Source: an uncultured Clostridia bacterium
GTDB taxonomy: Bacteria; Bacillota; Clostridia; Oscillospirales; Acutalibacteraceae
Direction of reading: 5' to 3'
DNA: 64,000 nucleotides
Assembly: GCA_930990065.1 (NCBI GenBank)
Contig: CAKNOA010000007.1
Coordinates: 1-64,000 of the forward strand
Shown: positions 58,648 through 64,000 of the stretch, one piece after another
Numbering within the stretch: position 1 is the stretch's first letter
Layout of the letters: each line of letters opens with the position of its first letter
Position numbers and translations under genes: made by a program
The notes under the pieces: model-generated
Databases searched by the model: none
Seen by the model: only the letters and a program-made list of their open reading frames with translations
What the model was told of the DNA's origin: nothing

Positions 58648-59062
58648 TTTCGATCTCTCCCAGCAGCTCCACGGCCTTTTTCATGGCCTGGGTGTCCTCC
58701 CCGGAAGCCGCCCGGCGCTTTGCCTCCTGTTTTTTCAGGGCCAGCTCTTCCCGGGCAACGGTGCGGCCCAGCACGTCCTGGATGCGGTCAAAGGCTTTCG
58801 TATCCCCTTCGGCGGCTGAAAGGAACAGAGCTTTTATCAGCACCATCTCGTTGTCCATGTCGCCGGGCTCCACCCCCATAGCGGCCAGCTCCGCCTGGTC
58901 ATTACCGGCCGCAGGGAGCGAAAGCAGCAGCTGCATTTTCTGTTTCATGCTCTTTTTCCGGCGGCGGGCGGCCCCGCTGGCGATACCTCCTTTTCGGCCC
59001 ATTTCTCGGGCTTCACTCGGGCTTCGTTCAGTCTGCGGTACCAGGTTTTTCTCATTGGCCAT
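58634..59062 (-). CDS. Probable terminase small subunit
   Basis: 142 aa. N-terminal REMGRKGGIASGAARRRKKS, then helices including FDRIQDVLGRTVAREELALK. Length, helical nature and coupling to terL support the role; no classical HTH is obvious. Confidence 0.7.
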   Translation of the reverse strand: MANEKNLVPQTERSPSEAREMGRKGGIASGAARRRKKSMKQKMQLLLSLPAAGNDQAELAAMGVEPGDMDNEMVLIKALFLSAAEGDTKAFDRIQDVLGRTVAREELALKKQEAKRRAASGEDTQAMKKAVELLGEIESAID

Positions 59063-59064
59063 AG

Positions 59065-59292
59065 TTACGGATCACCGCCCCGGTGGCTGAGCTGACGGAA
59101 ATACTGCCGGTAGCGCCGGAGCCTTTCGTCCTGCGCCAATGTGCGGCGAGGCACTGCCAATAAAGCGGCGATCCCTCCCGCCAGCTGCTGCTTTTGTAAT
59201 CGTGGGTAGGCACAGGTAGAGCGCCCGCAGCAGTCCACTCCGGCGATACGGTGGTTATAAACACAATCCCCATTAAGCGGGCATACAGTCAA
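59065..59292 (-). CDS. 75-aa Cys-rich protein before terminase genes
   Basis: TTG 59292 with GAGGTG upstream gives LTVCPLNGDCVYNHRIAGVD, CCGRSTCAYPRL and a helical tail (RLRRYRQYFRQL). Six Cys suggest metal binding. Other frames here lack a site. Role unknown. Confidence 0.6.
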   Translation of the reverse strand: MTVCPLNGDCVYNHRIAGVDCCGRSTCAYPRLQKQQLAGGIAALLAVPRRTLAQDERLRRYRQYFRQLSHRGGDP

Positions 59293-59317
59293 AGTGATCA
59301 CCTCAAATCTGTGCAAA

Positions 59318-59344
59318 CAAAAACAGCCCGGTTTCCCGAGCTGC
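59318..59344 (-). terminator. Terminator of the structured RNA candidate
   Basis: GCAGCTCGG-GAAA-CCGGGCTGT stem (9 bp with one G-T wobble) and TTTTTG on the minus strand. Confidence 0.8.
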
Positions 59345-59506
59345 TTTTACAGGAATGCATTGCGTAATACGTAAGTGGCGCGGCACGCCGGACTTGCACC
59401 GGATACACCTGCCGTTTGGCCGTGATGCCGCATAGAGGATGCCGGAAACCCAAGAAGCCCCGGCATCAGGGAGGGAACATTTTAGGAGATCCAATCTGCC
59501 CACATA
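59320..59506 (-). ncRNA. Candidate structured non-coding RNA
   Basis: From an extended -10 (TGCTATGAT, TATGAT at 59508-59513) to a terminator (59318-59344) the strand folds into distinct elements: a perfect GATGCCGG/CCGGCATC hairpin, then a tRNA-like unit at 59376-59431. No supported ORF lies inside. The 59293-59534 gap between the terminase block and DUF1492 regulator is otherwise unexplained. Confidence 0.5.
59376..59431 (-). other. 56-nt tRNA-like element ending in CCA
   Basis: GCGGCAT and GTGCCGC form a 7-bp acceptor-like stem (one T-G wobble), followed by GCCA as discriminator plus CCA. Just before the 3' strand is a T-arm-like hairpin CCGG-TGCAAGT-CCGG with T54, C56 and A58 equivalents. 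There is no room for D and anticodon arms, only a GCC/GGC mini-hairpin. Resembles a minimal tRNA mimic rather than a tRNA gene. Confidence 0.45.
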
Positions 59507-59534
59507 CATCATAGCACAGGTTGAGTATGACATT

Positions 59535-59954
59535 CTATGACAGGCTGATCCACGAAAGCGCTTCCCCGTGTTTGCGGTATATCTGCCGCTCGCAGTAATT
59601 CATCTTCTCCGCGATTTTCTCAAAAGAAAGCCCGTTGATGTACCGGTATGTAAGTAACAGCTGTAAATTTTCGTCCGGCACCCCCTCAATTACCCCCTGG
59701 ATATCCCGGCGCAGGTCAATGAGCGCATCAATCGCCGCGTTGATGTCCCCTTCGATGGCGATCACCTTTTCCATGGGCCGCTCGATGGGACTGCCGCTTC
59801 CGCTGCCCCCAGGGACGGGGGATAATACGGGAGTGATGCGCATGGCCTTTTCCCTCCACAGGCGCTGCTCCTCCAACAGCCTTGTGATCTTCGCGTCCAG
59901 CTGCCGGTACCGGCTCAGGTACCGGATTTTTTGTTTTTCTTCCTCTGTGGGCAT
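59535..59954 (-). CDS. DUF1492/ArpU-like phage transcriptional regulator
   Basis: 139 aa: helical N-terminus (KIRYLSRYRQLDAKITRLLEE), then a sigma-4-like HTH (QLLLTYRYINGLSFEKIAEKMNYCERQIYRKHGEAL). Such proteins sit before the terminase genes and switch on late transcription. ATG 59954 has AAAGGAGAC upstream. Confidence 0.88.
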   Translation of the reverse strand: MPTEEEKQKIRYLSRYRQLDAKITRLLEEQRLWREKAMRITPVLSPVPGGSGSGSPIERPMEKVIAIEGDINAAIDALIDLRRDIQGVIEGVPDENLQLLLTYRYINGLSFEKIAEKMNYCERQIYRKHGEALSWISLS

Positions 59955-60241
59955 AGGTTGTCTCCTTTCCCCGTCCAACGGGCCATGGTTTCGGTGAAAA
60001 GCGGCGTCATGAGCAGATGCTGGACCATCATCCGGCGCGAAGCCAGCAGCTCGTCCCGGGAGAGCGTGCGGTGCCAGTACCGCAGCAGCAGCCGGTGCAT
60101 CATGGCGGCATACCGGGCTTCGTGATCCGGCAGGGCCGTTAGATCCGGCAGCGGCGAGTGGGCCGCCAGGGCGTCCAGCCGCTTGGCCTTCCCCAAGGGG
60201 GAAGCGGGCGGCGGCTCTTTTTTCACGGCCTGCTTTTTCAC
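59915..60241 (-). CDS. Small basic phage protein, unknown
   Basis: 108 aa, basic at both ends (VKKQAVKKEPPPASPLGKAK ... PQRKKNKKSGT) with a helical middle (YAAMMHRLLLRYWHRTLSRDE). GTG 60241 overlaps the RusA stop by 4 bp; its own end overlaps the DUF1492 start by 40 bp. Not recognised. Confidence 0.65.
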   Translation of the reverse strand: MKKQAVKKEPPPASPLGKAKRLDALAAHSPLPDLTALPDHEARYAAMMHRLLLRYWHRTLSRDELLASRRMMVQHLLMTPLFTETMARWTGKGDNLCPQRKKNKKSGT

Positions 60242-60639
60242 GGCCGGAGCTCCTCGGCCAACAGGTACAGCCCCGGCCGGTCGGACCAGATCTTGCCCAC
60301 CACTTCGGCGCATACCTGGGCGTCATCCCGCCAAAAGCCCACGGCGGTCATCACGTCTTTGAGCAGCTTTTGCAAATTGTCGGTGTCCGGTTTTGTGTCG
60401 CGCCAGTCGCCGTCTTTGTGCTTGCCTACCGCCGGGAACTTCCACACGGCTTTGAAGAACACCGGCCCCATGAGGGGCTTTGCCGGGCGGTGGGGAAACA
60501 GGTGGGCTTGCAATTTCCCCCGGGCGTCCTTGAGCTTTTCCGGCTCATAGAACACCGGTTTGCCATAGACCACTTTCACCTTCTTTTCCTGATGGGTGAC
60601 GGTGGGCGGGATCATGGGGATAAAACATTCAATCTTCAA
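60238..60639 (-). CDS. rusA: RusA-family Holliday junction resolvase
   Basis: 133 aa. RusA signature KPDTDNLQKLLKDVMTAVGFWRDDAQV with the catalytic Asp residues (two in PDTDN, others in FWRDD). Resolves branched replication/recombination intermediates before packaging. TTG 60639 has AAAGGGGTG upstream. Confidence 0.9.
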   Translation of the reverse strand: MKIECFIPMIPPTVTHQEKKVKVVYGKPVFYEPEKLKDARGKLQAHLFPHRPAKPLMGPVFFKAVWKFPAVGKHKDGDWRDTKPDTDNLQKLLKDVMTAVGFWRDDAQVCAEVVGKIWSDRPGLYLLAEELRP

Positions 60640-60697
60640 AGAAACACCCCTTTCACTTTATCGTAATAAAGCGCTTTTGCTTTTCAACATTTCTTTT

Positions 60698-60763
60698 GTC
60701 AACGGACAGGGGAAGGGAGGAGGAGGGCGTGAGCTTTCGCCCTCCTTCCTTTCCCCCGTTGAC
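60698..60763. other. 66-nt long hairpin in the origin-like region
   Basis: GTCAACGG pairs with CCGTTGAC at the ends and GGGGAAGGGAGG..GGGC with GCCC..CCTTCCTTTCCC inside. A second hairpin TACCCCCC-GTA-GGGGGGTA follows at 60784-60802. May combine terminator and replication functions. Confidence 0.65.
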
Positions 60764-60820
60764 CGTGAGGGAAACTTACTATTTACCCCCCGTAGGGGGG
60801 TAGTATTTTCCTTCCCTGGG

Positions 60821-60986
60821 AAAAAGTCGATATTTATCGAGAATTTCCCTCAGAGAGAAAAAGTCGATATTTATCGAGAATTTCCCTCAGAGAGAAAAAG
60901 TCGATATTTATCGAGAATTTCCCTCGAAGGGAAAAGGAAATTTAATCGAGTTTTTCCCTTCCCTGGCTCTCGGGAAACAGGGAAAA
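60821..60986. repeat. Iteron-like 37-bp direct repeats, candidate phage origin
   Basis: Three copies of a 37-bp unit at 60821, 60858 and 60895, containing the palindrome TCGATATTTATCGA and TTTCCCT; the third breaks down at its end, and two degenerate copies follow to about 61006 inside the primase 3' end. The period is not a multiple of three, excluding a coding repeat. Location between replication protein and RusA genes fits a replication origin. Confidence 0.75.
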
Positions 60987-63224
60987 TCAATCGGGAATTT
61001 CCCTTCCTTTTGGGGACTTTCTTCCGGTGTTTCCATCGTCAATCCAAAAGCCCCCGTGCTCTTTTAACCGTTTCCGGACCGTCTTTTCTGTGGTACCGGT
61101 ATAGTCAGCCAGGTCTGAAATCGCGACAGAATCCGCTCCCATGGCACAGGTTTCAAAGGCGGTTTCGATTCCGTCGGAGCGTTCTTTTTTTCGTTCTTCC
61201 GGGGTCTTTTTCTTCTGAAAATTCTTCTGCCACGGGCTGCTCTTGCTGTTGAAGCCATCATCTGCCGATAAATCCCCCAGTGCCCCGCTGTCGTCGGCCA
61301 GATGCACCGGAAAATCAAACCAGAGGTTCACCGGAGGGAACCGGGGGAACTCCCGCAGCGTGCCTTCAATCCGCCATGCAGTGCGCTGCTGGACGGCCTT
61401 TTTGGCTTGTGCCAGGGAATGTTCCAGGGCGGCTTTTTCGGGGCCGCTGAGGACGTTCTGGACGATGGCTTTCATTTGGGCGGCGCTGCAGGCGTCGTCC
61501 TGGCTGTAATCGTCAAAGCCCTTTTGTTCCAGCGCCCTGATGCAGGCGCGGCACACGGCCTTGTTTTCCTCCTGGGCACGCAGGGCCTCGGTCACATCCA
61601 GCTCGATCAGGTCCAGCAGCGCGTCCGGGTCACGGGCAAATACGCCGGAACCAGAGGCTCTATCCATGCTGCGCTTGCCGCCCTGGGCGCCTTTGGAATG
61701 GTGGTGGCAGTAGATGACGGCGCAGCCCAGCTCGTTACACACCTTGTCAAACTGGTTGCAAAAGGCGGCCATCTGGTCGGCACTGTTTTCGTCCCCGGTG
61801 ATGACCTTGTAAATGGGGTCGATGATGACCGCCAGATACCCCTTTTTCGATGCCCGCCGGATGAGCTTGGGCGCGAGCTTATCCATGGGGACACTCCGGC
61901 CCCGTAGGTTCCAGATGTCGATGTTTATAAGGTTCCGGGGGTTCCATCCCAGGGCGTCGTACACATCCCGGAAGCGGTGCAAACAGGAAGCCCGGTCCAG
62001 CTCCAGATTCACATATAGCACTTTCCCCTTGGCACAGGCAAAATGGCCCAGCCACTTTTTCCCCTCGGCAATGCTGATGCACAGCTCAATGAGGGCAAAG
62101 GATTTGCCCGCCTTGCTGGGGCCCGCCAGCAGCATTTTGTGCCCCTGGCGCAATACGCCGTCGATCAGCGGCGGGGATAGAGGCGGCAGGTTGTCCCAAA
62201 CCGCTGCCAGCCCTTCCGTATCCGGCAGGTCGTCGGTGGCTTCCTCCACCCATTCCTTCCACTCGGCCCAGCTGGATTTCCCCAGATTGGTTTCCATGAG
62301 ATATTGCTTTTTCTCTCCCCGCAGCACCCCAGGCATCCGGGAAAGGCGGGAGGGGTTCCGGTTTTGGGCGTCCAGCAGCAGGCCGTTTTTCCGGCATACG
62401 TTATACAGGTAATCCACCCGGCGGCGGTATTCCTCATAGGTATCCGACTGGATTTTCACAATGGCATGCAGGCTCTTGCCCCCGGAATACACCAGGCAGG
62501 CCACCGGCAGCTCCAGCTCCCGGATCAGAGCGTTTTGCTTTTCCAGCTCCATATGGTCCGATTCCACCAGGGCGTACCGGTAATCGGTGATGTTTTCGTT
62601 TTTCACCCCCTGGCCATCCAGCGGGTTAAAGCGGATCCAGGCCCCGGCCTTGGGGTTGTAATCTCCCAGCACCGCCCCCAGATCCCCGTGGCAGGTGGAG
62701 AGCGCGTCGATGAGCTGCCCGGCGGTGCGGTCGCTGCATCCCTTGGTGGGGAAGAATTTCCCGTCCTTTTCCCAGGTTTCGGTGACATAGCCTACCCGCT
62801 CATCCGGCTCGAACAGGGTTTCCAGATAACGGATCAGCTGCCCTGCCGGGTCCCAGTGCTCCGGGATGATCAGTTCATGGCCTTCCAGCCAGTTTGTATC
62901 CACCAGCACCTTTTCCCGGCTGCCGATTTCATCGTCCCAATCCAATTCACAGTCCTGATACGGAGTATACCCCCGGTCAAGGGCCATCTGTACGATGCTG
63001 CCGGCGGTGACAGGCTGTCCGGCGCTGCCGGTAAAGGTTTCCCATTTTTTCGCACATTCCCCGGGATGATACCGGCGGCTGTCCCGCCGGCTCCATTCCT
63101 CCCAGAGGTGCAAAGGGTAACCGGATTCCTTGAGCCCCATGCCCACTTGTACCCATTCGGTGTAGTCCAGGGCGGCAGGGTCCAGAAAATCCAACACGCC
63201 CGTTAAATCGTCCATTCGTTCCAT
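60987..63224 (-). CDS. Phage primase-helicase (PriCT_2/RepA-type ATPase)
   Basis: 745 aa. Residues 5-80 resemble PriCT_2 (LDYTEWVQVGMGLKESGY), 130-310 a primase-like domain (VESDHM, SGGKSLHAIV, SRLSRMPGV), 360-560 a RecA-like ATPase (Walker A AGPSKAGKS about 367-375; Walker B AVIIDP; YCHHHSKGAQGG), and a C-terminal winged-helix (SDLADYTGTTEKTVRKRLKEHG). Primes and unwinds phage DNA. ATG 63224 follows GGGAGGGTG. Its end overlaps the degenerate origin repeats. Confidence 0.88.
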   Translation of the reverse strand: MERMDDLTGVLDFLDPAALDYTEWVQVGMGLKESGYPLHLWEEWSRRDSRRYHPGECAKKWETFTGSAGQPVTAGSIVQMALDRGYTPYQDCELDWDDEIGSREKVLVDTNWLEGHELIIPEHWDPAGQLIRYLETLFEPDERVGYVTETWEKDGKFFPTKGCSDRTAGQLIDALSTCHGDLGAVLGDYNPKAGAWIRFNPLDGQGVKNENITDYRYALVESDHMELEKQNALIRELELPVACLVYSGGKSLHAIVKIQSDTYEEYRRRVDYLYNVCRKNGLLLDAQNRNPSRLSRMPGVLRGEKKQYLMETNLGKSSWAEWKEWVEEATDDLPDTEGLAAVWDNLPPLSPPLIDGVLRQGHKMLLAGPSKAGKSFALIELCISIAEGKKWLGHFACAKGKVLYVNLELDRASCLHRFRDVYDALGWNPRNLINIDIWNLRGRSVPMDKLAPKLIRRASKKGYLAVIIDPIYKVITGDENSADQMAAFCNQFDKVCNELGCAVIYCHHHSKGAQGGKRSMDRASGSGVFARDPDALLDLIELDVTEALRAQEENKAVCRACIRALEQKGFDDYSQDDACSAAQMKAIVQNVLSGPEKAALEHSLAQAKKAVQQRTAWRIEGTLREFPRFPPVNLWFDFPVHLADDSGALGDLSADDGFNSKSSPWQKNFQKKKTPEERKKERSDGIETAFETCAMGADSVAISDLADYTGTTEKTVRKRLKEHGGFWIDDGNTGRKSPKGREIPD

Positions 63225-64000
63225 CTGTCACCCTCCCCGGACGGCTGATACGTAGCCGGTATAATATCCCTTGGCACCCGCCAGCTGTTGGCGGCAATGC
63301 GGTCGATCAGGTGTTTGGCCTCCTGAAACGGCCAGGTGCCCACGTGCAGAAATCCCTTCCCCTCCAGAAAACGGATCTGTTTCGGGGTGGTCAGGCCCGC
63401 TTCCCGGCGCTTATGTAGTCGGGAAAGCAGCAGGTCCGCTTTTCCGGCGCACTGGATATCGTCGGGGAAAATGCCCAGCTTTTCCAGGGCCGCCCGCTGC
63501 TTTTCGCTGGGCGGGCCGGCTTCCCAGCCAAAGGCCGGCGTATAGCCGGTTAAATCCTCGGCCTGAATGGACATTTCAAACTGTAAGGGGTCCACCAGCT
63601 TCCGTTTGCGCTTGCGCATTTCCGCGAGCTGCTTTGCCAATGCTTCCTCCCGCTGGGCCACCACGTCCGAAACGGCCTGCTCCTGGGCTTCTTCAATATC
63701 CACCGGAAGCCCGGCCGCCTGTTCCAGATTTTCCGTCATTTTCCGGGCGACTTCTTCGTTTTCACAAAGGAGAGAGGCCGGGCGGCACAGTTCATGGCGT
63801 TCGGTGTGCCACAGAAAGTCGAGCAGCAGCAAATGGTCTTTGCCCGGGCACAGCCGGGTACCCCGTCCCACCATCTGACTGTACAGGCTGCGCACCTTGG
63901 TAGGCCGCAGCACCACCACACAGTCCACAGAAGGGCAGTCCCAGCCCTCGGTTAAAAGCATGGAGTTGCACAGGACGTTGTACTTCCCGGCTTCATAGTC
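63203..64000 (-). CDS. DEAD/DEAH-type helicase, 5' part beyond window
   Basis: The C-terminal about 265 residues of a superfamily 2 helicase. Helicase motifs V/VI are visible (NSMLLTEGWDCPSVDCVVVLRPT and YSQMVGRGTRLCPGK), followed by a charged coiled coil and an unrelated C-terminal domain (AFGWEAGPPSEKQRAALEKL). The frame stays open to base 64000, so the Walker motifs lie outside. It overlaps the primase start by 22 bp. Confidence 0.88.
   Translation of the reverse strand, partial: DYEAGKYNVLCNSMLLTEGWDCPSVDCVVVLRPTKVRSLYSQMVGRGTRLCPGKDHLLLLDFLWHTERHELCRPASLLCENEEVARKMTENLEQAAGLPVDIEEAQEQAVSDVVAQREEALAKQLAEMRKRKRKLVDPLQFEMSIQAEDLTGYTPAFGWEAGPPSEKQRAALEKLGIFPDDIQCAGKADLLLSRLHKRREAGLTTPKQIRFLEGKGFLHVGTWPFQEAKHLIDRIAANSWRVPRDIIPATYQPSGEGDRWNEWTI

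Larger units (their letters stand above)
38588..64000 (-). mobile_element. Prophage 2: siphovirus-type, truncated by window end
   Basis: Over 25 kb of almost continuous minus-strand phage genes in the canonical order (read leftward) replication, packaging, head, tail, lysis, ending next to tRNA-Arg(CCG). Tape measure, tail-tube, SPP1/A118-type portal and Minor-capsid-1/-2 proteins point to a long non-contractile tail. Integrase, repressor and excision genes are not in view and must lie beyond 64 kb if the element is complete. No frameshifted phage gene was seen in this part. Confidence 0.93.

Noticed and set aside
59303-59533. 76-aa minus-strand open frame across the RNA candidate
   Set aside because: It runs through two strong hairpins, the tRNA-like unit and the terminator, and has no ribosome site or recognisable protein features.
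60821-60986. CRISPR-like look of the 37-bp repeats
   Set aside because: The repeats are directly tandem with no spacers, the last copies decay, and no cas genes are near.

Overview
The window reads as a Gram-positive, moderately GC-rich Clostridia chromosome (my guess: order Oscillospirales). The support is the Firmicutes-type phage genes (N4-gp56 and SPP1-like packaging, GH25 endolysin, Gp15 and GP20 proteins), strong Shine-Dalgarno sites with frequent GTG/TTG starts, consensus sigma-A promoters and rho-independent terminators, and a ferredoxin-tailed aldo/keto reductase typical of anaerobes. No 16S rRNA or other species marker is present.

Layout. 1-3.0 kb: DNA repair block, with a Y-family polymerase cut by the window edge converging on a two-gene NHEJ operon (Ku plus a stand-alone ATP-dependent ligase). 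3.3-4.4 kb: tRNA-Leu(CAG) with promoter and terminator, a small Cys-rich protein and a MarR regulator. 4.4-16.6 kb: prophage region 1, a compact podovirus-type virion cassette (terS-terL-portal-Prp-like protease-scaffold-N4-gp56 capsid-connector-nozzle-fibres-LysM ejection protein) with no integrase, repressor, replication or lysis gene; its small-terminase start codon reads ACG. 16.8-38.2 kb: host genes. These include an aldo/keto reductase-MerR-LysR operon behind a textbook MerR promoter, TrmB, an S9 peptidase-NudC pair, an acetyltransferase, DegV, a polar amino-acid ABC transporter, an AT-rich type II restriction-modification island (31.2-34.0 kb) whose methylase carries a fused Xre-type DNA-binding domain, a sugar isomerase, GluQ-RS and a MATE pump. 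Two gene stubs, an ABC-ATPase 3' end and the first codons of an FAD enzyme, record past deletions. 38.2-64.0 kb: tRNA-Arg(CCG), then prophage 2, a siphovirus-type prophage on the minus strand that runs out of the window.

Prophage 2, read in its transcription direction (right to left): helicase, primase/helicase, an iteron-bearing origin-like region, RusA, a DUF1492 regulator, a structured RNA candidate, terminases, portal, MuF protein with an exchangeable-looking C-terminus, an AT-rich regulatory cassette (RHH repressor with its own operator, candidate antisense RNA, Bro-N/KilAC antirepressor), scaffold, capsid, connectors, tail genes, tape measure, S74-tailed fibre, endolysin and holin. One oppositely oriented zinc-ribbon gene (a moron) sits inside the tail module with its own promoter. 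The integrase and repressor would lie beyond 64 kb.

Most worth following up are the stripped-down virion cassette with a mutated packaging start codon and a phage-borne Prp protease, the MuF C-terminal module, the candidate RNAs at 53.8 and 59.4 kb, and the replication-origin repeats.
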